Below, piece by piece: positions 44,154 to 53,236 of a stretch of 64,000 nucleotides of DNA. The notes below the pieces were generated by a model. The model was not told where the DNA came from and did no database searches. It saw only the letters and a program-made list of their open reading frames with translations. Location of the stretch: contig REDI01000014.1 in NCBI GenBank assembly GCA_007693595.1, forward strand, positions 62,001 through 126,000, written 5' to 3'. The stretch comes from Deltaproteobacteria bacterium. GTDB taxonomy: Bacteria; Myxococcota_A; UBA796; GCA-2862545. The first letter of the stretch is position 1; every line of letters begins with the position of its first letter. A program made the translations under genes and the position numbers.

Positions 44154-45419
44154 ATGGCGTTGAACGATGACATCTGGCAAGCGCTCGCGAACGGAAGCAG
44201 CGGCGCTCCCGACAATCCTCACCAAGTCAAGATGCTCTTGGTCCGCATCCGCAACCTTTCCATGCACCCCGACCTCACGATCCGTCTAGAAGCGCTCGAC
44301 GTAGCCGCCCGCCTCGGCACCGCCGACGCGATCTACGCCGCGACCGACTACGCGCAGGATGCCGATCTGACCGTGCGGCGAAAGCTGGCGGCGATCGCCT
44401 CTGAGCACGGCCGATCCGGGCTCCCCGTCTTTCGCCAGCTCGCGCAAGACCCCGACCCCCTCCTCGCCGTCGAAGCGGTCCGTCGACTGACCAACCTGCG
44501 CGACCGCGCCTCGACCAGCCGGATGCGGGGACTCCTGAAGGCGCGCCACGCGGTGGTGCGAAACCGGGCTGCGGTCTTCCTTGGGCTGTTCGGTGGACCC
44601 TCGATCGTGCCTCTCCTTCAACGCTACACCGCCGATGAGGATCAAGGGGTTCGCGCCGCCGTCGCGTGGGCCATTCGTCGGATCGAGCAGGACTCCGAGG
44701 AGCCGCCTCCTCCGCTCGGCGAGGCCGGCACCGAAGCCCCTCCTCCCTCCAAGCCCACGGGAGAACTATCGAGCGTTCCGCCCCCGCCCGACGACGCACC
44801 GCCCGACCCGACCGCCGCAGCAGCCCCGCACGTGCCCCCCGCCCCGGCTGCCCCGCTGCCTCGGCCAGATCCCCAAGAAGACGCCGCTCCCTCCCCCCCC
44901 GACGACGAGGCTGATTCCCAGGCCTTGTCGCGGCCCGACATTCCCAAGATCTTCGAGCAGCTCGCCCAGAGCGACGATGTAGAGGCGCGTCAGGCCCTTC
45001 TCGCCCAGCTCCAGGCCGCCCCCGAGTCCGACCTCTCGGCGGCCTTCCGCGGCTGTCGTCCCGGCGAAGAGCCCCTGCGCAATCAGGGCGCGGCCCTCGC
45101 CGCCTCCGCCCTCGAGAACCCACGCTGGATCACGCCGATCCGCAAGCTGTGCAAGGACGAGAATCCCCAAGTTCGAGCCGCCGTCGCTCAGGCCCTCGGC
45201 GCGCTGTGCACCCCTGGGGTCTACACCCAGCTCGAGCGTCTGGCCGTCGACAGCGACCCCGAGGTCCACCGGCTGGGCATGCTCGCCCTCGCCGAAGGTG
45301 CAAAGCGGATCGGCTACGTCGAGCAGGCCAAGAAGCTCATCGACAGGCTCCCCGAGACCCGAGACCCTGCCCTCCTCAAGATCCGCTCGGCTGCCCTCAA
45401 GGCCCTCGAGGCTCCGTGA
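44154..45419 (+). CDS. HEAT-repeat protein with proline-rich linker
   Basis: Cytoplasmic 421-residue protein. Residues 1-180 are HEAT/Armadillo-like helical pairs (for example DLTVRRKLAAIASEHG, DQGVRAAVAWAIRRI), 183-265 are a Pro/Glu/Ala-rich linker, and 270-421 are further HEAT repeats (NPQVRAAVAQALGALC). No catalytic motif. ATG at 44154 with gaggttccc upstream. Its TGA overlaps the GTG of rnhB, so they are translated together. A protein-binding scaffold is likely; the partner is unknown. Confidence 0.82.
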   Translation: MALNDDIWQALANGSSGAPDNPHQVKMLLVRIRNLSMHPDLTIRLEALDVAARLGTADAIYAATDYAQDADLTVRRKLAAIASEHGRSGLPVFRQLAQDPDPLLAVEAVRRLTNLRDRASTSRMRGLLKARHAVVRNRAAVFLGLFGGPSIVPLLQRYTADEDQGVRAAVAWAIRRIEQDSEEPPPPLGEAGTEAPPPSKPTGELSSVPPPPDDAPPDPTAAAAPHVPPAPAAPLPRPDPQEDAAPSPPDDEADSQALSRPDIPKIFEQLAQSDDVEARQALLAQLQAAPESDLSAAFRGCRPGEEPLRNQGAALAASALENPRWITPIRKLCKDENPQVRAAVAQALGALCTPGVYTQLERLAVDSDPEVHRLGMLALAEGAKRIGYVEQAKKLIDRLPETRDPALLKIRSAALKALEAP

Positions 45420-46048
45420 AGATCCTCGGCATCGACGAGGCTGGACGCGGCTGCGTACTGGGGGATCTCTTCATCGCCTCCTTCTTGGTGGAGGTCGAGG
45501 ACTGCCCCGCGCTGAGCGCGGCCGGGGCGACCGACTCGAAGCGCCTGAGCGCTCGGCGACGTCGCGAGGTGCGAGAGCTCCTCTCTCCGCTCGGTAAGGT
45601 CGAGATTCATCGGATTACCCCCGCCGAGATCGACTCCGGAAACATCAACGCACTCGAAGAGCGTGCGATCTGCGAGCTGATCCGCGCCGCCCGTCCCGAC
45701 CGGGTCATCCTCGACGCCCTCGGCCCACCCTCCGGCTTCGCGGCTGTGCTTCGCCGTTTGGCTCAAGGGGTGTCCCCCCTAAGACTCCAGTGGACCCTCG
45801 AGCCCAAGGCGGACCTGCACCACCCTCCCTGCGGCGCCGCCTCGATCTTCGCCAAGGTGGCCCGAGACGAGGCGCTCGACACCCTCAAAGCCTCCCATGG
45901 CGACCTGGGCTCGGGCTACCCCTCCGACCCCAAGACCCGAGCCTGGCTCCGTGCGCACGCTCAGACCGGAGCCCCTTGGCCCCCCTTCGTGCGTACCCGC
46001 TGGGGCACGATCGCACAGATCGAGGCAGAGCTTGAGCAGAACGGCTGA
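45416..46048 (+). CDS. rnhB: Ribonuclease HII, archaeal-looking variant
   Basis: Enzyme that removes RNA (including single ribonucleotides) from RNA/DNA hybrids. The active site is visible as Asp7 and Glu8 (GIDEAGRG), Asp100 (VILDALGP) and Asp133 (KADLHHPP). The chain of 210 residues has ITPAEIDSGNINALEERA and GSGYPSDPKTRAWL, which resemble archaeal and eukaryotic RNase H2A more than the E. coli enzyme. The otherwise conserved SAASI is CGAASI. GTG at 45416 overlaps the HEAT stop (GTGA). Function is secure; the lineage is an impression from motifs. Confidence 0.88.
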   Translation: MKILGIDEAGRGCVLGDLFIASFLVEVEDCPALSAAGATDSKRLSARRRREVRELLSPLGKVEIHRITPAEIDSGNINALEERAICELIRAARPDRVILDALGPPSGFAAVLRRLAQGVSPLRLQWTLEPKADLHHPPCGAASIFAKVARDEALDTLKASHGDLGSGYPSDPKTRAWLRAHAQTGAPWPPFVRTRWGTIAQIEAELEQNG

Positions 46049-46059
46049 GCCTGGGGCCT

Positions 46060-46797
46060 TCAGGGATCGATCCAGCGAACGGCGGTGACCCCTTCGACCC
46101 CGACGTTCGCGAGGGCATCTGCGCGCTCGTTACCCGCGATGCCCGCGTGGCCCGCGACCCACTCGATGCGCACCCCGGGCCGCGCCGCGAGCCGCTCGCG
46201 CAGCTCCAAGATGAGAGGGCGGTTGGCCTTGGCCTTCCAGCCACGGCAGAGCACCCCGTGACTATAGTCGGAGTCGGTCAGGATCACGACGGGATCGGTG
46301 GGATCGACCCCGGCCTCTTCGAGCAGCTCTAGGGCGACCCCGATGGCGGTGAGCTCGGCGATGTTGTTGGTCGCTCGTCCTAGCGAGCGGCTCGCCTCGG
46401 CGCGGCGACCCCCGGGCAAGCGAAGCGCCACTCCCGAGCCCGCTGGGCCGGGGTTACCTTTGCACGCGCCATCTGTGTAAGCGATCGAGGTCTGGTCTGA
46501 CAGCCCCTCGATCAGGGCCTTCGCGGCGTCGGCCGCCATCGCGCGCTGCTGCTCCGTTCGCGTCCCGGCCTTGCCAAAGCCCGAGCCACGACCGCCGCTA
46601 CCCTTGGCGGCACGCAGCTCGACGGCGGCGGAGCCATCTTCGATCGTGACGTTTCCCACCGCAGCACGATAGACCTTCGCGCCCTCAGACGGGCTGTACC
46701 GCATGGCAACCCGCCCCCCCTGAGCCCGAGGGGATCCATCGTCCTCGACCTCGATCCAGACCTCCTTCCCCTTAAACTTGGCGGGCATCCACGGCAT
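46060..46797 (-). CDS. rnhA: Ribonuclease HI with N-terminal accessory domain
   Basis: Enzyme that cuts RNA in RNA/DNA hybrids. Residues 104-235 form RNase HI, with catalytic Asp109 (YTDGACKGNPGPAG), Glu148 (NNIAELTAI), Asp175 (ILTDSDYS) and Asp227 (NERADALA). Residues 1-95 are an unassigned domain (KFKGKEVWIEVEDDG, GAKVYRAAVGNV) before a Gly-rich linker; this could bind the hybrid, as in other RNases H1, but is not the typical HBD by eye. ATG 46797 has ggaggt directly before it, so I prefer it to ATG 46809. Convergent with rnhB, 11 bases between stops. Confidence 0.9.
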   Translation of the reverse strand: MPWMPAKFKGKEVWIEVEDDGSPRAQGGRVAMRYSPSEGAKVYRAAVGNVTIEDGSAAVELRAAKGSGGRGSGFGKAGTRTEQQRAMAADAAKALIEGLSDQTSIAYTDGACKGNPGPAGSGVALRLPGGRRAEASRSLGRATNNIAELTAIGVALELLEEAGVDPTDPVVILTDSDYSHGVLCRGWKAKANRPLILELRERLAARPGVRIEWVAGHAGIAGNERADALANVGVEGVTAVRWIDP

Positions 46798-46932
46798 CTC
46801 GACCTCCATGCGCGCCGCGCCAGCAGTGGCGAGCGCCGGCCATCCCTAAGGTCCGCCTCCCCCCTCCCGCAAGCTCGCCAAGATAGCCGTCGGCGGCCCT
46901 CCCGCTCTACAGTGCTCCGAGGAGGTCTGTTC

Positions 46933-47592
46933 ATGACGGACACACGACTCATCCTAGCTCTCTTCGCCACCGCCTGCTTCTCGAGCGGCAGCTCGCCCGA
47001 CGCCACCAGCGCCCGAGCCACCGAGACACTCCGCGGCGAGCTTCAGCTGCAGCCCCTGAGGTGCTCCGGCGCCAAAGAAGTGATGACCCGCCAGGAAGAC
47101 GGCACGACCGTCCAGGTGTGTATGGCGGGCGATCGGGCCCAAGGGACCTACCTCTCCTGGTTCCCCAACGGCCAAAAACACGCTCAGGGTCAGTTCGAGC
47201 GAAACCAGCGAGAGGGCCAGTGGGTGTGGTGGCACGAGAACGGCGAGCTCGCGACCCGAGGGAGCTACCGAAAAAACGCCGAGGCCGGGGAATGGCTGTG
47301 GTGGTACGACAACGGTGAACACGAGCAACGGGGCGAACACCTCAACGGAAAGCGCTGGGGAGAGTGGACCCTCTGGTACCGCAATGGTCAGATACGCGCC
47401 CGCGGTAACTACGATAACGGTCACAAGTCCGGCCGCTGGCGCTACTGGCTCTCGGATGGGACCCCCGAAAGGATCGAGACCTGGTCGATGAACCGGCTGC
47501 AAGAGACCGAGGAGCTCGAGGGAGCCGAGCGTCTGAAGAAGGAGGCCGAAGAGGCGGCCAAGGCCGAAGAGGCGGCCAAGAAGCGCCCGTGA
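46933..47592 (+). CDS. MORN-repeat lipoprotein
   Basis: Lipoprotein of 219 residues (leader ending LFATAC, Cys15; gaggaggtctgttc before the ATG). Five MORN_2-type repeats (for example GTYLSWFPNGQKHAQG, GQWVWWHENGELATRG, GEWLWWYDNGEHEQRG, GEWTLWYRNGQIRARG, GRWRYWLSDG) form a beta-meander. A helical Lys/Glu/Ala tail (KEAEEAAKAEEAAKK) closes it. Likely on the outer membrane, periplasmic or surface side. Such MORN proteins are thought to bind other proteins or lipids; its partner is unknown. A TACAGTGCTCC element lies 25 bases before its ATG. Confidence 0.85.
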   Translation: MTDTRLILALFATACFSSGSSPDATSARATETLRGELQLQPLRCSGAKEVMTRQEDGTTVQVCMAGDRAQGTYLSWFPNGQKHAQGQFERNQREGQWVWWHENGELATRGSYRKNAEAGEWLWWYDNGEHEQRGEHLNGKRWGEWTLWYRNGQIRARGNYDNGHKSGRWRYWLSDGTPERIETWSMNRLQETEELEGAERLKKEAEEAAKAEEAAKKRP

Positions 47593-47611
47593 CGCGCGAC
47601 GGCCCCTTGCC

Positions 47612-48868
47612 ATGAGCGCGAGCGAGCTCGTCTTGGAGCTGGGCGCCCTGTTGATCTACGGCAACGCCATCGTCCTGGTGCACGAGCTCGGTCACGCGGC
47701 CATGGCACGCCCCAGCGGGCTCAAACTGAGCTCCTTCGGGATCGGAACGGGGCCTCCCGTCTTCCGGTTGACGCTGCCCGGAGAGGTCGTGCTCTACCTG
47801 GGACGCTGGCCCCTTGGGGGCTCCTGTGCTGCGGTGCCCTGGGGGCCTGATCGATCGAGTCGCTGGCTCTTTCACGCTGGCGGGCTGATCGCTCAGGGCG
47901 CACTCATGCTCGTCTTGCTCGCCCTGCCTTCGGGGTGGTGGATCGATCGCGCGATCCCCTTCAACCTGCTCGTGCTGGGGACGAACCTGCTGCCGTGGCG
48001 GTGGGGCCCCTTTCGCTCCGACGGCGCGGCCTTGCTCGAGCGAGCACGCGGCACCACCACGCGCCAAGGCTTGATCGGCCAGCGCGAGCGCCTCATCTAC
48101 CTGTTGCGTCGGGAGCGCGCCCTGGACAGCCGCCTGGGCATCGCGCATACCCAGACAGTGCTCGCGTGGGCGGAGTTGCAAGCGGGCCAGCGGGAGCGCG
48201 CCGACGAACTCCTCGAGGAGACCACCGCCCTGGTGCGAGGATACCCATGGTTGGAGCGGCTGCACGTCCTCGTCTCGGCAGAGCTCCTGCGGGAGCAAGA
48301 CCGGCCTCTCGAAGCGCTGCGAACCCTCAGAGCGCTACCGCGCGCCGAGTCCCGGAACGCCGACGATCTCTTCGAGCTGACCTGCGCGCGAGCGAAGATC
48401 TCCCTGGGTGACTTGGAGGGTGCCCGAGCCGCCCTCCTCACCCTCGCCGACCGTGAGGACGCGACGGGCCATCAGGCCCGTGTCCTCCTCCTGCGAACAC
48501 TCCTCTCCGAGCCCGAGGCGCTCGCGGAAGCGACGGCCAGAGCTCTTCCTCGGCTGCGACGCCCCCTCCTGGATCCCCTGGATGCCGTGGCTTCGCTCCG
48601 CATGGCCGCCGACGCCCTTCACCGACACGGCCTGCCGAGACGCAGCGCCCAAGCTATCGACGCGGCAACCGACCTGGAGCGCTTGCTGCGGGGGGCCACC
48701 GAGAGCACCGAAGAAGGCATGCTCCTGGAGCGGATTCGGCGGGCTACGCGGTCGGTGAGACTCGGACAGGCGCCCCACCCCGAGGGAGCCACCCCTGCCA
48801 ACCCGGCCCTTGAGGCGAACCCTCCCCATGACACCGACCGCCCTTCGACGCGCCCTTCGGGCCAATGA
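47612..48868 (+). CDS. M50-family-like membrane protease with TPR-like tail
   Basis: Protein of 418 residues. HELGH at 24-28 in the first hydrophobic segment is the zinc motif of site-2 proteases. The expected second motif is loose: NLLPWRWGPFRSDG (125-138) keeps Asp137 and Gly but has seven residues between Pro and Asp. About four membrane segments in 1-130. Residues 150-370 are helical, Ala/Leu/Arg-rich, TPR-like. Starts 19 bases after the MORN gene. A smaller relative of the M50 protease at 8484. Catalysis is likely but less certain because of the spaced second motif. Confidence 0.72.
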   Translation: MSASELVLELGALLIYGNAIVLVHELGHAAMARPSGLKLSSFGIGTGPPVFRLTLPGEVVLYLGRWPLGGSCAAVPWGPDRSSRWLFHAGGLIAQGALMLVLLALPSGWWIDRAIPFNLLVLGTNLLPWRWGPFRSDGAALLERARGTTTRQGLIGQRERLIYLLRRERALDSRLGIAHTQTVLAWAELQAGQRERADELLEETTALVRGYPWLERLHVLVSAELLREQDRPLEALRTLRALPRAESRNADDLFELTCARAKISLGDLEGARAALLTLADREDATGHQARVLLLRTLLSEPEALAEATARALPRLRRPLLDPLDAVASLRMAADALHRHGLPRRSAQAIDAATDLERLLRGATESTEEGMLLERIRRATRSVRLGQAPHPEGATPANPALEANPPHDTDRPSTRPSGQ

Positions 48869-49985
48869 GCCGACCCGCCGGCTGGCGGATCTCCCAGATC
48901 CCCAAGCGATCCTCCGGGGGATCGAAGCCGCCTTGGACCGAGAGCCCGCCGCCGTAGCGCTGCGGGCGCTGATGGAGCCAGCCTTCGACTTCGCCTGGGC
49001 GACCGCTGGCCTGCCTCCCGTCATCGCTGGCGTTCGCTGGTCGACGCTCGTCCGTTGGGACCGGAGCACCGTGACCCTGTTGGGTCAGTGTACTCGCTCG
49101 GGCGCCGAGGTCCTCTTGCGCACGCTCCGCGCACAGGCTCGGCGTCCCATCTGGCGTCGGGCGCTCCAGAGGGACGCCGAGCTTCTGCGGGCGCTCCCTC
49201 ATCTGCCGTTCGAGGTGCGGGAGGATCAGAGCCTCAGCCTCGTTACCCGCCTGCCCGGCGCGCCGCTGTGCGGCGGCGCGACCCTGCCTCCCCTCCGAGC
49301 GATCCGCGTCACTCTCGGCGCGCTCTCCGATCTGATCGATCGTGAGCAACAGCAGTGGCCGCTGCTCGACCCCGACGAGCTCGAGCTCCGAGAGTGCGCT
49401 GCGGGGGCCCGGATCATCAGCCTCTCCGTCCAGGGCGCGCCCGGCGCGACGCTCGCGCCCTTCGCGAGCACCCTGCTCGCGCTCAGTCCCGACTCCCCTC
49501 TGGCCCCCGCCCTGAGAGGGTGCGTCGCGCTCCCGTCTGATCGCCCTTCGGACCTCGGCGCCCACCTCGTGCGCGCCCTGGCCGTTGATCTGGCCGGGCT
49601 CCGTCATCACCTCTCGCGAAGCTACGCCGCGCGGCGTGACCGCTTCCGCCGCGCACGCCTCGTCGGGCTCATCAGAGCCCTCGAGCGCTTCCCCCCCCCT
49701 GTCGGACGAGCGGTGGTGGGGCATGACCTGGAGGGGAACCCGATCCTGCTGCACAGCGACGGCCGAACCATGCAGTGGGGACCCCCCGACGGTCCACAGC
49801 TCGCCGTTCTCACGTCGAAGGGCCTTCATCCCCGTGCTGCGCGGCGCATGTTGAGGGTACGAGCCGAAGGTCGCTCCGATCCCACCACAGGAGCCGAAGC
49901 CGACTTCCTCGACCACGCCTGCCGCTGGACCAGCGCCGCCCTCTCCTTGAGGACCCTCAGCCGCCTGCTCGACGCGACCGACTGA
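48828..49985 (+). CDS. Hypothetical protein
   Basis: Protein of 385 residues, Arg/Leu/Ala-rich, without signal peptide or membrane segment, no family recognised. It overlaps the M50/TPR gene by 41 bases, starting at ATG 48828 (a TTG at 48810 is also in frame). The middle has a repeated pattern of long helices (LLRTLRAQARRPIWRRALQR), while the end carries GHDLEGNPILLHSDGR, which looks like a beta-hairpin, and LSLRTLSRLLDAT. Overlap suggests co-translation with the protease. Confidence 0.62.
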   Translation: MTPTALRRALRANEPTRRLADLPDPQAILRGIEAALDREPAAVALRALMEPAFDFAWATAGLPPVIAGVRWSTLVRWDRSTVTLLGQCTRSGAEVLLRTLRAQARRPIWRRALQRDAELLRALPHLPFEVREDQSLSLVTRLPGAPLCGGATLPPLRAIRVTLGALSDLIDREQQQWPLLDPDELELRECAAGARIISLSVQGAPGATLAPFASTLLALSPDSPLAPALRGCVALPSDRPSDLGAHLVRALAVDLAGLRHHLSRSYAARRDRFRRARLVGLIRALERFPPPVGRAVVGHDLEGNPILLHSDGRTMQWGPPDGPQLAVLTSKGLHPRAARRMLRVRAEGRSDPTTGAEADFLDHACRWTSAALSLRTLSRLLDATD

Positions 49986-50126
49986 CCCTCCCCTCGGATC
50001 GTCCTCATCGGTCATGCGCGACAGCCGAGGTTGCGGCCGTACACCGACCCGTGCTACCGGCTGCCGTCCGCCCGCGCCTCCTGTGCCCGATCCACGATCG
50101 TGGCGTCCAATTCGCCTGGAGTCCCC

Positions 50127-51527
50127 TTGAACCGTGCTCGCCTCGCGCTCCTCATCGGCCTGGCGGTGCCCTCTGCCTACGCGGGCGAGGTCCAGTTCGA
50201 AGGGTTCTACCGCGCTCGCGGCCGAGCCTTCTCTTCGCTTAGCATCGACACCTCCATCCCTGGCGCCGAAGGGCCGAGCGCGTGGGTCCAACACCGATTT
50301 TGGCTCCAGCCAAGGTTCGTAGTCAACGATAAAGTGGCGGTCTACAGCGAGATCCGAGCTCTCGATGGCGTGGCGTGGGGTCAGGCCCCCCGCGCCGAGG
50401 AAGCCCCACAGTTCTGGCGCGACCAAGCCTTCGACGGCGGCCTCGACGGCCTGCCTCTCGCCTTCACCGACGACCTGCGCGCGCCCTCCGTCAACCCCAT
50501 GGACGGCCTGCCCCGCGGCGTTCCCGACATCTCGATCTGGCGCGTCTGGGCCGAGGTCCACGGAAGCACCGGCACATGGCGCTTCGGCCGTATGCCGATC
50601 CACTGGGGTATGGGGATCTGGCAGAACGACGGCTTGGGCCTCAACGCAGACTATGGCGACTCCGCGGACCGCGTCCAATGGGAACGGAGCTTCTCGGACA
50701 TCTTCGTCCGCGTCGCTGGCGAGGTCGACGCCTTCGGGCTCGCCAACCCGCAGATGCGGGACATGGCGGGCGCCAACGCTGCGGTGGCCTACCGAGGAGA
50801 GCGCCTCGAGATCGGGCTGAACAGCCAGGTCAAGCACGCCTTCCCCCAGGCCGTCGGCACCTCGACCATCGACGACTTCACCCTCCTGACCGCCAGCGCG
50901 GCCTTCGACGCGGAGCTAGGAAACCTGCGCGTCGGCGCAGAGCTCGTCGCGCGGGTCGGTCAAGGCGCGCTCTCCGAGACCCTCGACGACGTGACGGTCC
51001 AGGCCTTCGGGGGAGTGCTCGCCGGCCAGCTCAGCACGAACAAGTTCATCGCGTCCGTCGAAGGCGGCTTCGCTACGGGCGACAACGATGGCTCCGACAC
51101 CCGCTTGACGACCTTCGCGTTCGACCGCGACTACAACGTCGGGCTGATCATGTTCGAGCAACCTATGCCGATCGTGCGGACCGGGGCCGGCGTTCGAGAC
51201 CTCAGCCAGGCCCTCACGGGCAACGGAGTCTCAAACGCCTTTTTTGGGAGGCTCCACGGGAGCTACCTCCTCCCTCACGGGCTGTCGGCCGAGGTCACGG
51301 TGGTCACCGCGCGCACGTTCCAGCGCCCCGAAGACCTGCGAGACCAAGTCTTCTACGGCGTCGAGGTCGATCTGGGCATGAAGTACCGCGCCACCGAGAA
51401 GCTCGATCTTCTAGGAACCAGCGCGCTCTTCGTCCCCGGCAACTACTACACCAACGCCTCGACCTTCCAGAACGGGCTGAGTGGCTTGGTGATCGGCGGC
51501 CAAGTGCTCGCCCGCGTCCACTTCTGA
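50127..51527 (+). CDS. Predicted outer-membrane beta-barrel protein
   Basis: Envelope protein of 466 residues. The start is taken as TTG 50127 (ggagtcccc before it) because it gives a clean signal peptide, MNRARLALLIGLAVPSAYA, cut before GEVQFEGFYR; ATG 50031 would add a non-signal stretch. The mature part has alternating hydrophobic/polar strands with aromatic ends (for example WRFGRMPIHWGMGIW, KVAVYSEIRA, VFYGVEVDLGMKY) and ends in VLARVHF with a terminal Phe, as barrel proteins do. It looks like porin-like OMPs of deltaproteobacteria and may form a channel. It precedes dapA by 16 bases. Confidence 0.78.
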   Translation: MNRARLALLIGLAVPSAYAGEVQFEGFYRARGRAFSSLSIDTSIPGAEGPSAWVQHRFWLQPRFVVNDKVAVYSEIRALDGVAWGQAPRAEEAPQFWRDQAFDGGLDGLPLAFTDDLRAPSVNPMDGLPRGVPDISIWRVWAEVHGSTGTWRFGRMPIHWGMGIWQNDGLGLNADYGDSADRVQWERSFSDIFVRVAGEVDAFGLANPQMRDMAGANAAVAYRGERLEIGLNSQVKHAFPQAVGTSTIDDFTLLTASAAFDAELGNLRVGAELVARVGQGALSETLDDVTVQAFGGVLAGQLSTNKFIASVEGGFATGDNDGSDTRLTTFAFDRDYNVGLIMFEQPMPIVRTGAGVRDLSQALTGNGVSNAFFGRLHGSYLLPHGLSAEVTVVTARTFQRPEDLRDQVFYGVEVDLGMKYRATEKLDLLGTSALFVPGNYYTNASTFQNGLSGLVIGGQVLARVHF

Positions 51528-51543
51528 CCTCAGGAGTCCCCCC

Positions 51544-52413
51544 ATGAACTTCGAGTATCGCGGCGTCTTCACCGCAATCGCGACCCCCTTCGGTGAAAAT
51601 GGCGAAGTCGACCTCAGGGCGTTCGAGCGGCTCGCCCGCCGACAGCTCGAACGGGGCATCCACGGCCTCGTCGTCTGCGGCACCACCGGCGAGACCCCCA
51701 CCCTCTCCCAGCAGGAGTGGGCTTCACTCGTCGCGGCGGGAGTCGAGCATTCCGATGGCAAGACCCCTGTCATCGCCGGCGTAGGGACCAACGATACCCG
51801 TTCGACCGTGCGAAACATCGAGCGCGCCGCAGCCCTGGGCGCCGACGCGGGTCTCGTGGTCTTTCCGTACTACAACAAGCCCAACCCCGAGGGGATCCGC
51901 CAGCATGTGCGCGCCTGCCTCAAGCCGGGCCTGCCGCTGATGCTCTACCATGTACCGGGCCGGACGGGCCAGCGCCTCAGCGGGGAGCTTCTCGCCGAGG
52001 TGTGTAGCTTCCCCGGGGTCATCGCCCTCAAGGAGGCCTCGGGCGACATGCGGCTGGGCGGCGATGTAATCACCGGCACACGGACTCCGATCCTCTCGGG
52101 CGACGACTTCTCTTTCCTGAGCTTGATGAGCCTGGGAGGCTCGGGCGTCGTCTCGGTCGTCTCGAACGTCGCACCGGCCCAAACCGTCGAGATCTATGAC
52201 CACTACCGCGCCGGGGACCCGGTCTCAGCCGCCGCCGCCTTGCAGCGCCTCTGGCCTCTCATCACCTTCCTCTTCGACGAGGTGAACCCGGTCCCCTGCA
52301 AGGCCGCCCTCGAGGCGATCGGCTTGTGCAGCCGTGCGACGCGTCTGCCGCTCGCGCCCTACGATGGACCTTCTCCCCTACCGATCCTCAATGAGCTGGG
52401 GCTGGGCTCGTGA
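51544..52413 (+). CDS. dapA: 4-hydroxy-tetrahydrodipicolinate synthase
   Basis: First enzyme of lysine/diaminopimelate synthesis: it condenses pyruvate with aspartate semialdehyde. The Schiff-base Lys163 (VIALKEASGD), Tyr135, Thr47 and Thr48 (CGTTGE) and Arg140 (VPGRTG) are all present. 289 residues, normal. Overlaps dapB by 4 bases (GTGA), and lies 16 bases after the OMP gene. Confidence 0.95.
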   Translation: MNFEYRGVFTAIATPFGENGEVDLRAFERLARRQLERGIHGLVVCGTTGETPTLSQQEWASLVAAGVEHSDGKTPVIAGVGTNDTRSTVRNIERAAALGADAGLVVFPYYNKPNPEGIRQHVRACLKPGLPLMLYHVPGRTGQRLSGELLAEVCSFPGVIALKEASGDMRLGGDVITGTRTPILSGDDFSFLSLMSLGGSGVVSVVSNVAPAQTVEIYDHYRAGDPVSAAAALQRLWPLITFLFDEVNPVPCKAALEAIGLCSRATRLPLAPYDGPSPLPILNELGLGS

Positions 52414-53216
52414 TCCCCGTCGCAGTCATTGGAGCCACGGGGCGCACGGGCAGCCAGGTGGTGGCCACCGTGCTCAGTTCCCGCGACCTCTCTCTTGTGG
52501 TCGCCGCCGGTCGGTCAGACTCTCCACACCTCGGAAGAGACATCGGTTCCTTTAGCGGACTCGATGAAGCGGGCCTGGCCGTCACCCCGCTCAAGGGAAG
52601 CAGCCTGCGCGACGCCAAGGTCGTGATCGACTTCTCCTCCCCGACGGGGCTCGACCGCCTGCTCGATATTCTGGGTGATCGTCCGCTAGTCACAGGCACC
52701 ACAGGGCTGGACGCCTCCCTCGAAGCGCGGCTGGATGCTCAAGCCCAACGCGCGCCGGTGCTCACAGCGGCGAACTTCAGTACCGGGATCAACCTCCTGC
52801 TCGACCTGGTTCATCGCGCCGCCCGATCTCTACCCAGCTACGACATCGAGATCGTCGAGGCCCACCACAGGCACAAGGTCGACGCCCCGTCGGGCACCGC
52901 CCTCGCCCTCGCGACCGCCGCTGGGCAGGCTCGCCATCTCGATCTCGACACGCAGCTCGTCCACGGCCGCTCGGGGCAGGTAGGCGCGCGCACCCAGGCC
53001 GAGCTCGGCATACACGCCGTGCGTGCCGGCGGGATCGTCGGCGAACACGAGGTCTGGCTGGTCGGCGAGGGGGAGCGCATCAAGCTCAGCCACACCGCCT
53101 TCGCACGCTCGACCTTCGCGCACGGAGCCGTGCGCGCAGCCCGCTGGCTCCACGACAAACCGCCGGGCCGCTACACCATGCACGACGTCTTGGGACTCGA
53201 CCCCGCCGATCGCTAG
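52410..53216 (+). CDS. dapB: 4-hydroxy-tetrahydrodipicolinate reductase
   Basis: NAD(P)H-dependent reductase that acts on the DapA product. N-terminal VAVIGATGRTG, VIDFSSPTGL and the later IVEAHHRHKVDAPSGTAL with the catalytic His and Lys show the family. 268 residues, normal. GTG start overlaps dapA, so the pair is co-translated. It is tail to tail with the gene at 53237. Confidence 0.95.
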   Translation: MIPVAVIGATGRTGSQVVATVLSSRDLSLVVAAGRSDSPHLGRDIGSFSGLDEAGLAVTPLKGSSLRDAKVVIDFSSPTGLDRLLDILGDRPLVTGTTGLDASLEARLDAQAQRAPVLTAANFSTGINLLLDLVHRAARSLPSYDIEIVEAHHRHKVDAPSGTALALATAAGQARHLDLDTQLVHGRSGQVGARTQAELGIHAVRAGGIVGEHEVWLVGEGERIKLSHTAFARSTFAHGAVRAARWLHDKPPGRYTMHDVLGLDPADR

Positions 53217-53236
53217 CGCCCCGAAGGTCCCAAAGA

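Noticed and set aside
44703-44950. Low-complexity Pro/Glu stretch in the HEAT gene as a frameshift
   Set aside because: The frame stays open with HEAT repeats on both sides, so it is a linker.
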